A stretch of DNA of 64,000 nt from the NCBI GenBank assembly GCA_004347695.1, contig SLTK01000009.1, positions 92,491 to 156,490 of the forward strand, in the 5' to 3' direction. Under the pieces are notes generated by a model. The model made no database searches and was not told where the DNA came from. It saw only the letters and a program-made list of their open reading frames with translations. Position numbers and translations under genes: made by a program. Positions 17,136 to 28,000 of the stretch are shown piece after piece (within the stretch, counting starts at the first letter, position 1; every line of letters starts with the position of its first letter). This DNA is from Chloroflexota bacterium. GTDB taxonomy: Bacteria > Chloroflexota > Anaerolineae > Anaerolineales > Anaerolineaceae.

Positions 17136-17414
17136 TTACATGTTTTCGATTTCACCTTCGAATACGTAAGCCCATCCGGTGCCTTTGCAAACCGGGCAAC
17201 GGTCATAAACATAACCATCACGTGCCTGCCCGGCCCCGTTACCCGAACAAAATGCGCATTTTTTGGCAGTTTGAGCAACCAATAACGTCCCGATGCCTTT
17301 GCAAACCGGGCAGACATCGTAAATGTTGCCGTCTTTACATCTTCCACTGCCATTTCCAGTGCAAAAGGCGCAGGTTTCGGGGGCATAGTGAATTACAGGC
17401 TGGACTTTGACCAT
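17136..17414 (-). CDS. Small protein with four DnaJ-like zinc motifs
   Basis: A 92-residue protein built from two tandem copies of a CAFC(T/S)GNG-x-CPVCKGxG module, giving four CxxCxGxG-type motifs as in the zinc domain of DnaJ, but no J domain. Sixteen-residue spacers between Cys pairs repeat closely, so each module should bind one zinc. ATG 17414 is chosen because it removes a low-complexity extension that would overlap the HD-GYP gene. It starts 25 bases after that gene and is probably co-transcribed with it. Protein or nucleic-acid binding is likely; the role is unknown. It may be linked to the signalling gene upstream. Confidence 0.7.
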   Translation of the reverse strand: MVKVQPVIHYAPETCAFCTGNGSGRCKDGNIYDVCPVCKGIGTLLVAQTAKKCAFCSGNGAGQARDGYVYDRCPVCKGTGWAYVFEGEIENM

Positions 17415-17439
17415 GGTGTTTTGCCTTTTGAGCGTTTCG

Positions 17440-19194
17440 TTATTCTTCGGTGGGCGATGGTTTATCAGCCTCGGTGGGGAGGCTTTCCGAGAAGGCTTCC
17501 ACAACTTCCGGATCAAATTGCGTTCCAGATTCGGCTTTGATCGATTGCAACGCTTCAGACCGGCTGAGTGCATTCCGGTAAGGCAGCTCTAAAGTCATGG
17601 CTGAGAAAGACTCGGCAATCGAGATGATCGATGCTGCCTGTGGAATTTCTTGTTTACTCAGTTGATCCGGATAGCCAGTGCCATCCCAGCGTTCCTGGTG
17701 GTGATAGACCCAGGGGACAATGCGGGCGAATTGGTTAACCTGCCGGATAATTTGGGCGCCGTAATAGGGATGCAGGTGAATCGTATCCCAATCGTCATTG
17801 GAAAGCGGTTTAACTTTAGTCAGGAGCGATTCCGGGATGGAAATTTTGCCGATGTCATGCAATAAAGCCGCGAGCTCAAGAAATTCAAGGTCAGACGCAG
17901 ACCAGTTAAGCTTGCGACCCGTCGCCAAAGCCAGGTCAGCCACCTGCTCCGAATGTCCAACCATAAATCGATCGCGCTGGTCAATGGCAGACACCAATAC
18001 CCGCGCCAGACCGATCAGAGGGGAAAGCCCGGTCGCACCGGCCATGATGGGAGGAGCCATTCCCTGCGCAAAACCGGTGCGGCGTCGTTCGCCAACCGCA
18101 ACTTCCAATTCCACTGTGCTCTCATAGAAATTGAGAAAGTTTTCGACGCGTTCCAGAGTCACTTTTAATTCCGCATAGTTCCCGGTTGTCCAAAACTCTG
18201 GAATTTGCTCGAACATCATCACGGATGCACGCGCAATTTCCGGTTGCGGAACGACTCGTTTTCCGGTTGAAACCAGCAGGTCGTGATAAGAAATCATGCG
18301 TTGGAAGCGTTCGCCAGTCCGTTGAACCTGTTTGGAAAGGGTAGGATAATCGCGGATGGATTCTTCGAGTCCGCGCAAGCGCCCAACAATCGTTTCGGTT
18401 GTCGCAGTTCGATTATCGCGAAGCTGTAAAATACTTTCGATCGATCCAGTCCAGACCGATTTAGCATCATCCAGGGTAAGGATTTCGTTGCCAAAGAAAA
18501 TCGGCTGGTCATCCTTGGTCTGTCGTTCAACAAAATTTAGCGCTTTCTTGACCGATTCATAGGCAGAATTGATGCGCGTTTCATTTTGCCGGCGTTGGAC
18601 ATCCACCTGCCGCTTGTCTTCCCGGTAGATGAGCATGCGGTTATAGAATTCAAGCTTGCGCGGTCCGCGGTCCAATAAGCGTGATAGAGCGTCCTGCAGC
18701 GAGGAAAGATTTTCCCAGGCCTGATTCAGGTCGCGCAGACCTGAATTGGTATACAAGAAGAGGGGGCGTTTTTTAGTCCGTTGTTCCAGACGAGGGATAT
18801 TTTCGATGATGTTGGAAAATACACCCCAGATGTCCTCTTCGACTGTAGACGCTTTATACAGGATGCTGGCGTAGGTCAGGCGATAGACTGAAAACTGCTT
18901 TTCAATCTCCTTCATCCGATTTTTCACCCGGTCGGGGCTGGAACGAATGTTTTTCTGTAAATCTGACCAATTGTCAACCGACTGTACAGCCTGGCGAACG
19001 ATCTTATTCACCCAGGGCGTCGACTCTGCCGCGTTGTGATCATCTCCAGCCGCAATTTCAACCCGATTAACAGGTAAACTGGCAGACAAAGCGCGTTCTG
19101 TGCTGTCTGTTTTATGTGCAACTTCTTTAGGGCGTAAGAATTTTCCGCCTGAATTCATACCTTCACTCTTATGCGAGAGACCTGTCGCTGTCAT
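17440..19194 (-). CDS. HD-GYP domain protein with long helical N terminus
   Basis: Probable cyclic-di-GMP phosphodiesterase, 584 residues. Residues 1-370 are mostly charged helices with no recognised sensor and no membrane segment, suggesting a coiled-coil scaffold. The C-terminal HD-GYP domain (about 390-560) has GHSEQVADLA, H446-D447 in LLHDIGKI, HLHPYYG, and HHQERWDGTGYP with W503-P509, so the metal ligands and GYP triad are complete. It is followed 25 bases later by the zinc protein. A start at ATG 19158 is possible, but 19194 is the longest frame. No GGDEF protein is nearby. Confidence 0.88.
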   Translation of the reverse strand: MTATGLSHKSEGMNSGGKFLRPKEVAHKTDSTERALSASLPVNRVEIAAGDDHNAAESTPWVNKIVRQAVQSVDNWSDLQKNIRSSPDRVKNRMKEIEKQFSVYRLTYASILYKASTVEEDIWGVFSNIIENIPRLEQRTKKRPLFLYTNSGLRDLNQAWENLSSLQDALSRLLDRGPRKLEFYNRMLIYREDKRQVDVQRRQNETRINSAYESVKKALNFVERQTKDDQPIFFGNEILTLDDAKSVWTGSIESILQLRDNRTATTETIVGRLRGLEESIRDYPTLSKQVQRTGERFQRMISYHDLLVSTGKRVVPQPEIARASVMMFEQIPEFWTTGNYAELKVTLERVENFLNFYESTVELEVAVGERRRTGFAQGMAPPIMAGATGLSPLIGLARVLVSAIDQRDRFMVGHSEQVADLALATGRKLNWSASDLEFLELAALLHDIGKISIPESLLTKVKPLSNDDWDTIHLHPYYGAQIIRQVNQFARIVPWVYHHQERWDGTGYPDQLSKQEIPQAASIISIAESFSAMTLELPYRNALSRSEALQSIKAESGTQFDPEVVEAFSESLPTEADKPSPTEE

Positions 19195-19565
19195 CCCAAG
19201 TATATCCTCTCCGGATATTATGCACTAAAAAGATCAAGGATGCCAGGGTTACGGTTCTTGTAACTTCCCCCTTAGTACCCGGGTGTATGGTAACGCCACG
19301 TGTAAAAAGGTGCAAAAACTGTGCCTGAGTTATCATAACATAAACCCAATTGTTTTGAAACTTTGGCGATTATGTGGGGTGTCTATAATCTGCCTTGTGG
19401 TAAGATTATTATACAGAGTGAGATTGTCTGGTCACATAACAATATTGAAGGGTGAATCGCATTGCTACATATATCTGCGATTTGTATTGTAATCCTGATG
19501 TTGCGGGGAAATAACCGGTAGCCTGCATGGAGCGGCAGAGCCCGTATTTTTAATAGGGAGGTTTT
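19195..19565. other. 371-bp divergent intergenic region
   Basis: Lies between the diverging HD-GYP gene and the CpaE-like gene. AT content rises toward the right side, with a TATAAT at 19384-19389 that could be a -10 for the CpaE-like gene (leader then near 175 bases) and TTTGGC 16 bases upstream. I see no gene, tRNA, or strong hairpin. GGGAGG at 19556-19561 is the ribosome-binding site of the 19566 gene. Confidence 0.4.
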
Positions 19566-20819
19566 ATGATGAGTGGCGAGCGCGAAACGGTTACAGTGTT
19601 GTTAGTCGAGAACAACGCGCAATTGATGAAGCATATGCAGAAAACGCTGGGTTTGATCGATAAAGTCGATTTGATCAATACCTCTCTGCTGGCTCAGGAT
19701 GCCCTGGAAGTCATCCGAGAATTGAAACCACTTGTCGCTCTGGTGGATTACAACCTGCCGGATATGAACGGCATTAACCTGACCGAAATAATTCGCAAAG
19801 AATTCCCAGGGACACAGGTAATCGTTATTTCGCAAGACAATTATACCGACGTGGTTCTGCAGGCAGTCCGGGCAGGCGCCTGCGACTTTATCACCCACGA
19901 TGCTTCCGTCAAGGAATTGACCGATGTGTTGACACGCGCCGCCACGCTGGCGCTACAGGACCGCTCCAAGTTATCCGCATTTGCAGGTGTGGCGACTCCG
20001 GAACGCAAGGTAGCCGTTCCGAGTGGACCACAGGGCAAGATTGTAGCGGTGTATGGTGCGAAAGGTGGGATTGGGACGACGACTGTGGCCGCCAACCTGG
20101 CGCTGGCGTTGATGGATCGCGATCGCGATGCGCGCGTGGCGTTGGTGGACGGCGCAATTCAATATGGCGACGTCCATTTGATGTTCAATGAACTCGGACA
20201 GGCTTCGGTTATGGATCTGGTTCCGCGGTTGAATGAACTGGATATCGAACTGGTCGAAAATGTGATGCTTTTCAATCGTCCCACGAGCCTATCGATTTTG
20301 CCAGCGCCGCCGCGCCCTGAATTCGCTGAAAAGATTACCGGCGAGGCTTTCTCGCGGATTCTTGAATTTATGCGCCGCCATTATGATTATGTTGTGCTCA
20401 ATACCGACTCCTATATATCAGATGCGGTGCTGGCTGCCCTGGATGCCAGTGAAGTGGTCGTTCTGTTGACCGCCCAATCAATCAATGCTATTCGCAACAC
20501 CCGTCTTTTTCTTGACCTGTGGAACGCCATGGGGATGACGAAGGACCGAATTCAACTTGTTATTTCCAGGTATGACCCGACCAGCCCGATCACGACGGAA
20601 CGCCTTGGGGAGCGCTTGAAGTTCCCGGTCAATATGACGCTGCCGGAGGACAATGAAGCTGCCCGTAAGGCGGATGCGCTAGGTCAACCTGCCTTACGCT
20701 CGAGCCGCGATTCGGCGTATTCCAAAGCACTGTACGGGTTGGCGGATCAGGCGATCAAACGGATCGAGGCAGTGGAAAAGTCCGAAGAGCCACGCATGCG
20801 GATGTTCGTGGCTGCTTAA
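19566..20819 (+). CDS. CpaE/TadZ-like receiver-ATPase protein
   Basis: Receiver-like domain (about 9-125) fused to a MinD-type ATPase (about 158-400), the layout of CpaE/TadZ, which places Flp/Tad pili. The receiver keeps D61 ([10 protein letters not shown]) but has ENN in place of the usual acidic pair and lacks the conserved Lys in FITHD, so phosphorylation is doubtful. The ATPase has the deviant Walker A KGGIGTTT starting at K166 and [17 protein letters not shown] 19566 has GGGAGG four bases upstream. No other tad gene (TadA, TadB, RcpC) is in the window, so it is an orphan here. Length is 417 residues. Confidence 0.88.
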   Translation: MMSGERETVTVLLVENNAQLMKHMQKTLGLIDKVDLINTSLLAQDALEVIRELKPLVALVDYNLPDMNGINLTEIIRKEFPGTQVIVISQDNYTDVVLQAVRAGACDFITHDASVKELTDVLTRAATLALQDRSKLSAFAGVATPERKVAVPSGPQGKIVAVYGAKGGIGTTTVAANLALALMDRDRDARVALVDGAIQYGDVHLMFNELGQASVMDLVPRLNELDIELVENVMLFNRPTSLSILPAPPRPEFAEKITGEAFSRILEFMRRHYDYVVLNTDSYISDAVLAALDASEVVVLLTAQSINAIRNTRLFLDLWNAMGMTKDRIQLVISRYDPTSPITTERLGERLKFPVNMTLPEDNEAARKADALGQPALRSSRDSAYSKALYGLADQAIKRIEAVEKSEEPRMRMFVAA

Positions 20820-20872
20820 AAAAGCCCAGCCAAAACCGAATACCCAGGCAATGAGGTGCGCAGCGTTTCAAG

Positions 20873-20967
20873 CCGTACCCTTCGGAGCTGTCTCAACCCT
20901 TGGTACGGTCATGTCAATCGACCGGCGTATAATCAGCCGTCAACGGCTGAGAATAATCGGTTATACT
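20873..20967 (+). promoter_or_regulatory. lepA leader: hairpins and TATACT box
   Basis: The 157-base gap before lepA holds two possible hairpins: CCGTACC/GGTACGG (20873-20879 with 20902-20908) and TCAGCCG-TCAA-CGGCTGA (20933-20950). A TATACT box (20962-20967) lies only nine bases before the lepA ATG, so a transcript from it would be leaderless. No good -35 or ribosome-binding site is seen near it. Confidence 0.4.
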
Positions 20968-20976
20968 ATCCGCGGA

Positions 20977-22779
20977 ATGGGAACTGAATTCACCCGTAAT
21001 TTTTGCATTATTGCACACATCGACCACGGCAAATCAACGCTGGCGGACCGGATGTTACAGCTGACCGGAACCATCTCCGATCGTGACATGATGGACCAGG
21101 TGCTGGACAGCATGGACCTTGAGCGCGAAAAGGGCGTGACCATTAAAGCCTCGGCCGTGCGCATGAAGTATGCCGCCAAAAATGGCATCGAATACGAACT
21201 CAATTTGATCGATACGCCCGGGCACGTCGACTTCGGCTACGAGGTCAGCCGGGCATTATTAGCCTGTGAAGGCGCGGTTCTGGTGGTGGATGCCACCCAG
21301 GGCATCGAGGCGCAAACGCTGGCGAACCTCTACCTGGCGTTGGAAGCCGACCTGACCATCGTTCCGGTGATCAATAAGATCGATTTGCCATCGGCGCGAA
21401 CAGATGAAGTAGCTGACGACATTCACAACCTGCTGGGGGTCGATCCGGAGAGCATTATTGCCATCTCGGCGAAAGAGGGGATCAACGTCGACCAGGTGCT
21501 TGAAGCGGTTGTGCGCACCATCCCACCCCCGACTGGCGACAGCAGCTTGCCGTTGCGTGCGCTGATATTCGATTCGCACTACGACTCCTACAAAGGGGTG
21601 GTGGCGTATGTGCGGGTTGTTGAAGGCCAAATTGCCGCCGGCGACTCGCTGCGGATGATGTCAACCTTCACGGATGTGCGCCCGGTTGAGATCGGCATTT
21701 TTTCGCCAACCATGCGGGCAGTCAAAGAATTGCTGCCCGGAGATGTTGGTTATGTCGCCACCGGATTAAAAACAGTGGCTGAATGCCGCGTAGGTGACAC
21801 AATTACCAATCCGACGAACCTGGCTGCGGAAGCGCTACCCGGTTTCCGTCATCCAAAGCCGATGGTATTCGCCGGTATTTATCCAGTGGACGGCGATGAT
21901 TATGGTAATTTGCGCGAAGCGCTGGAAAAACTGCAATTAAATGACGCTTCACTGATCTACGAGCCGGAAAAATCGCAAGCGCTCAATTTTGGCTTCCGCT
22001 GCGGCTTTCTGGGTTTATTTCATATGGAAATTATTCAGGAGCGGCTGGAGCGCGAGTATGACCTGGATATTGTGGTCACTGCACCGTCGGTGGAATACGA
22101 AATCGAATTGATCAACCAGGAAACCATCCGGATTGATTCGCCGGCTTTGCTGCCTGACCCCGGCTCGATCGTTGAAATCCGCGAACCGTGGATGGTGCTG
22201 CAAATTATCGCTCCCACCGAGTTCTACGGCACGATCATGGAGCTGGCCAAAAAACGGCATGGGGTCTTCAAGGAACAGGAATATCCAGCTCCCAACCGGG
22301 TGCAGTTGTCCTACGAGATTCCCCTTTCCGAATTGGTCGTAAATTTTTTTGATGATCTTAAGTCGCGCACCCGCGGTTATGCTTCGATGGATTATCATCT
22401 GGCGGATTACCGTCCGGGCAACCTGACCAAGCTGGAAGTGTTGGTGGGCGGGGAGCAGATGGACGCACTGGCAACCATTGTTCATAAAGAAGACGCGTAT
22501 CATAAAGGCCAGGCATTGGTCACCAAGCTGAAAGAATTGATTCCGCGGCAGTTGTATGATGTCGCGATTCAGGCGTCAGCAGACGGGCGCATTATTTCAC
22601 GCGCCAATGTCAAAGCACTGCGTAAGGATGTGCTGGCAAAATGCTATGGCGGCGATATTACCCGGAAGAAAAAGCTGCTCGAAAAGCAGAAGCGCGGTAA
22701 AAAGCGCATGAAGATGGTGGGGAATGTTGAAATCCCGCAAGAAGCCTTCATGGCGATCTTACGGTTGGAGGAAGATTGA
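20977..22779 (+). CDS. lepA: Elongation factor 4 (LepA)
   Basis: Ribosome-bound GTPase that aids initiation and back-translocation. Seen: [17 protein letters not shown] (G1), [16 protein letters not shown] (G3), NKIDLP (G4), and the LepA-specific C-terminal domain ending in a basic [16 protein letters not shown] stretch. ATG 20977 gives 600 residues, the family length, starting [14 protein letters not shown]; an in-frame start at 20851 adds 42 residues unlike the family. The start has no clear ribosome-binding site and a TATACT box close upstream. The next gene overlaps its stop. Confidence 0.96.
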   Translation: MGTEFTRNFCIIAHIDHGKSTLADRMLQLTGTISDRDMMDQVLDSMDLEREKGVTIKASAVRMKYAAKNGIEYELNLIDTPGHVDFGYEVSRALLACEGAVLVVDATQGIEAQTLANLYLALEADLTIVPVINKIDLPSARTDEVADDIHNLLGVDPESIIAISAKEGINVDQVLEAVVRTIPPPTGDSSLPLRALIFDSHYDSYKGVVAYVRVVEGQIAAGDSLRMMSTFTDVRPVEIGIFSPTMRAVKELLPGDVGYVATGLKTVAECRVGDTITNPTNLAAEALPGFRHPKPMVFAGIYPVDGDDYGNLREALEKLQLNDASLIYEPEKSQALNFGFRCGFLGLFHMEIIQERLEREYDLDIVVTAPSVEYEIELINQETIRIDSPALLPDPGSIVEIREPWMVLQIIAPTEFYGTIMELAKKRHGVFKEQEYPAPNRVQLSYEIPLSELVVNFFDDLKSRTRGYASMDYHLADYRPGNLTKLEVLVGGEQMDALATIVHKEDAYHKGQALVTKLKELIPRQLYDVAIQASADGRIISRANVKALRKDVLAKCYGGDITRKKKLLEKQKRGKKRMKMVGNVEIPQEAFMAILRLEED

Positions 22780-23786
22780 CCGCAATGATCGCGACGGTAT
22801 GGAAAAAATCGCGGCGCTGGTTGCCCGGAATGTTAATCAGCCTGGTAGCCATATTCTTCGTCGCCCGGGTGACGCAGTGGCAGGATCTTGGTCCTGCCCT
22901 GCGCCGTTTTTCGCTGGGGACCATTGCGATTATGGTTCTGCTGACCTTGATTTTCCTGGTGATCCGGGCGGGAGTATCCCGCGTGCTGCTTTCCGGACGT
23001 CCCAAACTCAGTGATGCGTTCTGGGCCATCAACCAGGGTTACCTGCTCAACAATATTTTGCCGTTCCGGCTGGGTGAAATTGGCCGGGCGGTGCTGCTTG
23101 GCCAGCAAACCAATCTGCCAGCCGCGCAAATCCTTAGCAGCATCATCATCGAGCGCGCGCTGGATATTGCTATTGCCGCCACCATGCTGCTCTCCACTCT
23201 GCCGCTGGCGCTCGAAATGTCCTGGGCAAAGCCGGTAGCAATCATCATGCTGGCTGTAGTGGCTGCCGGGCTGGCGAGCCTTTTTCTTATGGCCCGGCAT
23301 CACCTGAAAGTGAGCGCCTGGGTAGATAAGCTGGGCATACGCTGGAAGTTCGTGGGCAAATGGGTGGCGCCGCAAGTGCGCTCGCTTTTGACTGGATTGA
23401 CTGCGCTAACCGACCTGCGTCAATTTGTCCTGGCGCTGCTACTGTTGTTGGCCTCCTGGGTAATTGCCATTGGGGTTTATTATGTCGGGCTGCTGGCGAT
23501 CTCTCCAACGGCGCCGATATGGTGGGGGGTGTTCACAGACGCAGTACTGGCCCTTGGGATCGCAATCCCGTCCGCGCCGGCAGCGCTGGGGACCTTTGAG
23601 GCTGCAACGGTCGGGGCGCTTACGATACTTGGCATCGACCATACAACCGGACTGGCCTATGCCATCACCTTGCATTTCATGCAAATTTTGGTAACCGGCG
23701 CACTCGGTCTGTTTGGATTGGTGCGCCAGGGGCGCTCACTCAGCAGTTTGTTCCTCGACCTGCAAAACCGAAAGAGTGCTGCCTGA
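22776..23786 (+). CDS. LPG synthase TM-region / flippase-like membrane protein
   Basis: Integral membrane protein of the UPF0104 (YbhN, lysylphosphatidylglycerol synthase TM region) family, 336 residues with about eight TM helices. It has the family [19 protein letters not shown] segment near residue 90 and [16 protein letters not shown] near the C terminus. Members are often found beside polyprenyl-sugar glycosyltransferases (AglD-like) and are proposed lipid flippases. The TTG start overlaps the lepA stop (TTGA); ATG 22785 is an alternative. It leads into the GT4 and GT-C genes, so a role in lipid-linked sugar movement is plausible, not shown. Confidence 0.85.
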   Translation: MTAMIATVWKKSRRWLPGMLISLVAIFFVARVTQWQDLGPALRRFSLGTIAIMVLLTLIFLVIRAGVSRVLLSGRPKLSDAFWAINQGYLLNNILPFRLGEIGRAVLLGQQTNLPAAQILSSIIIERALDIAIAATMLLSTLPLALEMSWAKPVAIIMLAVVAAGLASLFLMARHHLKVSAWVDKLGIRWKFVGKWVAPQVRSLLTGLTALTDLRQFVLALLLLLASWVIAIGVYYVGLLAISPTAPIWWGVFTDAVLALGIAIPSAPAALGTFEAATVGALTILGIDHTTGLAYAITLHFMQILVTGALGLFGLVRQGRSLSSLFLDLQNRKSAA

Positions 23787-23820
23787 ACTTAAGCCGTCAT
23801 CAGGCAGTCGATAAAATGAT

Positions 23821-24996
23821 ATGCGCATCCTATCTGTTTTGACCTACTACCGCCCCCACGCATCCGGGCTGACCATCTACGCTGAACGGTTGGCGAAGGC
23901 GCTGGCACGGCGCGGGCATCAGGTGACGGTGATGACCTCGCAATACACCAACGACCTCCCGTTGGACGAGATGGTCGATGGCGTGCGCGTCGTTCGGGTA
24001 CCGGTCGCGTTCCGGGTGAGCAAGGGGGTCGTCATGCCGCGCTTTGGGCGGATGGCCACTGATTTGGTGCGTGAGAACGACGTCATTCAACTGCATCTGC
24101 CGCAGTTCGATGCTGCCGGGGTAGCTTTCCGCGGCCGTATCTGGGAAAAACCGACGATAATCACATATCATTGCGACTTATTAATGCCGCCGGGTTTGCT
24201 CAGTTGGGCAGCTAACCAGGGAATATTGCTGATGAATGAACTGGCGGCCCGATTTGCCCACCGAATCGTCACCAATACCCGCGATTATGCCGAGCATTCA
24301 CCATTTCTGAAACGCTACCTTGGTAAATTGGAAGTGATTCCACCGCCCATCGAATTACCGCCGGTAACACCGGACGCAGCGCATGGCTTTGCGCAAAAGT
24401 ACAATCCCGCTGGACACCGTCCGGTCATTGGATTGGCCTCGCGGTTTGCCACCGAGAAAGGCGTCGAGGTGCTGCTGGATGCACTGCCAGCGGTATTGAA
24501 GGAATATCCCCGGGCTCAGGTGCAATTTGTCGGAGCTTACAAGAATGTCGTGGGCGAAGAAGCTTATTTCGCCCGGCTCTATCCTCGCATTCAGGAATAT
24601 GAAAAAGCGGGCAACTGGAAATTTCTCGGATTTATTCCGGATGCTGATATGCCGGCCTTTTTCTCCAATCTCGATGTACTGGCCCTGCCTTCGCTGAACT
24701 CGACTGAATCATTTGGCATCGTCCAGATCGAGGCAATGACTAAAGGAGTGCCGGCGGTCGCTTCGGACATCCCTGGCGTGCGCCAGCCGGTCAAGATGCA
24801 CGGCATGGGAAAAATATTTCCGGCGGGGGATGCGGCAGCACTGGCGCAAAGCCTGCTGGAGATTCTGGGCAACCGCCAGGCGTTCATCTGCGAACCAGCG
24901 CCTATTCAGATGCAATACCTGCCCGACACGATTGCTGAAAATTATGAGCGCCTGTTCCTTGAGATCAAGGATGAAATGAAGGACATAAGGGGATAG
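23821..24996 (+). CDS. Glycosyltransferase family 4 protein
   Basis: GT-B fold glycosyltransferase of 391 residues. It starts with MRILSVLTYYRPHASGLTIYAE, an N-terminal Rossmann pattern, and the C-terminal domain shows GLASRFATEKGVEVLLDALP and the E-x7-E motif in ESFGIVQIEAMTKG that contacts the nucleotide sugar. The absence of a signal peptide or TM segment places it in the cytosol or loosely at the membrane. It lies 34 bases after the flippase-like gene and 87 bases before the giant GT-C gene. The sugar and acceptor are not evident; transfer to a lipid carrier is inferred from neighbours. Confidence 0.92.
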   Translation: MRILSVLTYYRPHASGLTIYAERLAKALARRGHQVTVMTSQYTNDLPLDEMVDGVRVVRVPVAFRVSKGVVMPRFGRMATDLVRENDVIQLHLPQFDAAGVAFRGRIWEKPTIITYHCDLLMPPGLLSWAANQGILLMNELAARFAHRIVTNTRDYAEHSPFLKRYLGKLEVIPPPIELPPVTPDAAHGFAQKYNPAGHRPVIGLASRFATEKGVEVLLDALPAVLKEYPRAQVQFVGAYKNVVGEEAYFARLYPRIQEYEKAGNWKFLGFIPDADMPAFFSNLDVLALPSLNSTESFGIVQIEAMTKGVPAVASDIPGVRQPVKMHGMGKIFPAGDAAALAQSLLEILGNRQAFICEPAPIQMQYLPDTIAENYERLFLEIKDEMKDIRG

Positions 24997-25083
24997 AAAA
25001 ACCCCATTTTCAATTGCGGCAAAATTTGCATACAATTAATGCTATCACCCACTTTTCATTATATAAAATAACCTGACTCCATC

Positions 25084-28000
25084 ATGACCGAACAAACAAT
25101 GCCCTCCGTAATGGAAACTATCAAAACCATTCCCAAAAAGTCATGGGAATCGCGAATATGGACTATTCTGTTGTTCGTCATCATGGCTGGCGCAGTATAT
25201 TTTCGCTTTACGGGCATCTTTTGGGGCGAATACAGCTATTTGCACCCCGATGAACGCTTTTTTATCGGAGTGACCTCGCATATTTCTGCAGTGGATAGCC
25301 TGGGCGACTATTTCGATACGGCTAAATCGACGCTCAATCCGCATAATGTTGGCGATACATTTTTCGTATACGGCACTTTCCCACTCATTGCCACCCGTTA
25401 CCTGGCTGATACGATATTTGGGACTGCATTCTGGGAACAAATTCTGCAAACCGGCCGAGTTTTTTCAGCTTTGATGGATCTTGTAACCGTGCTGCTGGTC
25501 TATTTATTGGGCGCAAGGTTGTTCAATCGCAAAATTGGCGTGCTTGGCGCGGCATTTTCGGCTTTTGCCGTCATGCAAATCCAACAGTCGCATTTTTATA
25601 CCGCCGATTCATTCTCGACCACCTTCACAACGTTGGCAATGTATTTCGCAGCTCGCCTGGCCACTCAGCCGATCCTTGACCCGAATGTCCGCACGGGTCA
25701 AAAATGGTACCAGAGTGAATCTGTGCGCAACAGCCTGTGGTTTGGCGTTGCGATTGGCAGCGCGATGGCCTGTAAAATCAACACCGCTTTGATGGCGGTA
25801 TTATTGCCGGCAGCTTGGTTTATTTTGATCATGCGCCATCCCCGCGACCAACGGATTGAGCTGTGGCAAACTACATTTCGCGACCTGGTAGTCGGCGGCG
25901 CGGCAGCCCTCCTTGTATTTCGTGTTTTACAGCCGTATGCCTTCAGTGGGCCGGGTTTCTTTGGGATTGTGCCCAATGAAAAGTGGATTGCCAACCTGAA
26001 AGAGCTTTCGAACCAGATGACCGGGAATGTCGATTTCCCGCCAGCGCTGCAATGGGCGCGCCGCCCGGTAACTTTCTCCTTCACCAATATGGTGTTTTGG
26101 GGTATGGGACTACCCATGGGAATTTTGGCATGGGCCGGGTTCATCTGGATGGGCGTTCGCCAGCTCAATGGAACCTGGAAGCGCAGCCTGCTGGTGTGGG
26201 GCTGGACTGCTATCTATTTTATCTGGCAGTCGCTGCAGGGCAACCCGACCATGCGCTACGAACTGCCCATTTACCCGACCCTGGCATTGACTGCCGGTTG
26301 GGCGCTCTGGAACCTCTGGGAAGTTGGCCGGAAGAAAATGGATGCCGGCAAATTGCCGACCGGGCGCTGGTTGAAGATTGCCGCGGTGACAATCGGCTTT
26401 CTTACCCTGGCAGCCACCTTTGCCTGGGCCTTCGCCTTTACCCGTATTTATACCCAACCGATGACCCGGGTGGAAGCTTCTCGCTGGGTGTTTCAGAACG
26501 TCCCGGGGCCGGTCACCCTGGAAATTGATACTGACAATGACCGGGTACGGCAGCAGTTGCAGTACGCACCGGTGCAGATTCTATCTTCCGGTGAAACGAT
26601 TTCAATTGATTTCACGCCGGATAGCTCCGGCCTGCTAACCGGTTTCCAATTCACCAACATTCAGGATTTGTCATCAAACCCAAACCCGAAGACTCTGGGA
26701 ATCACCCTTTATGAGGTGGGTTCAGAGGCACTGGCGGCGGGTTTTGGCATCCTCTCCAACTCTTTTCTGAGCGGCGGCGGGCAGCTTTTAGGTTGGAGTG
26801 TTCCGCTGGAAGAGCCCGTGACAGTTCAGGCGGGGCAAAGATATCGGATCGATCTCTACGTGCAGGAATCTGAAGTTGCGCTCGGCTTATCGGGAGCAGC
26901 CGGCGCGACCATTCAGACATTGGATGGCATTACGCGGCTGGAACTGCCGCCGATGATAGAAACCATTCGGGCTTTGCAGCCTGCCGATATTCGCTTTGTG
27001 CCGTCGACCAGCGGACAGTTAAGCCAGGTCGTGCTCAACCGGGTGGTGGCTACAACCGGCGAGCCGGAGCTGAGTACTCTGCGAGTTAGCATCTCGGAAG
27101 AAGGCAATCTGGCTGCCCCGCTGGCGCAAACTGAAATCGTCAGCGACTTTGCCGCTGACGGAGATCCGCGCGGGCGAGAATATCGCTGGCAATTAGATCA
27201 TTCTATTCAGGTGACGGCCGGCACGCTCTATCTGCTGCGCATGGAAGCAGCGAATAGCGATGCTGAGCTGGCAGTTTATGGCTCTGGAATCGCGGTAGAA
27301 ACTCCCTGGGATGACAGCGTCCCCTTGCGCATGGATGGATACGATCCTTTCGCCGGGCTGTATGAAGGTGATCTCAACTTTGAGATGTACTGGGATGACA
27401 GCCCGGATAAGCTGGCGCGCTTTGAGGCTATTCTCGAACGCGCTGATGTCATTACCATTACCTCCAACCGCCAGTGGGGCACGACCACCCGCGTGCCCGA
27501 GCGCTACCCGCTGACCACCGTTTATTACCGCGAACTGCTTGGCTGTCCGGCAGAAGAAGACCTGATCGATTGCTACCGTACCGCTGAGGTTGGGACTTAT
27601 AGCGGGCGGTTGGGCTTTGAACTGGTTCAGGTCTTCCAATCATATCCAACGCTGGGGCCAATTCAAATCAACGACCAGTTTGCGGAAGAAGCCTTTACGG
27701 TATACGACCACCCCAAGGTGTTCATTTTCAAAAAGACAGCAGATTATTCGCAAGCTGAAGTAAACCGGGTTCTTGAAGCGGTTGATCTGAGCAATGTGAT
27801 CCATGTCATCCCCGGACAGGCGCCGGATTATCCGGCCGACTTACTGTTGCCTGAAGATCGCCTGACGGTTCAACAAAACGGCGGCACCTGGTCAGAGTTG
27901 TTCGATGTCGATGCGCCGATCAACCGCTACCCAGGGCTTGGGGCAGTGGTCTGGTACCTGATGATCCTGCTGTTGGGTTGGCTGATCTATCCAGTGTTGC

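Noticed and set aside
17105..17386. Alternative minus-strand frame over the small zinc protein
   Set aside because: The other frame carries four regular CxxCxGxG motifs; this one has none and runs into the MITE-like element end.
20851..20976. Upstream start for lepA adding 42 residues
   Set aside because: LepA proteins begin just before the G1 motif; the extension would cover two hairpins and the TATACT box.
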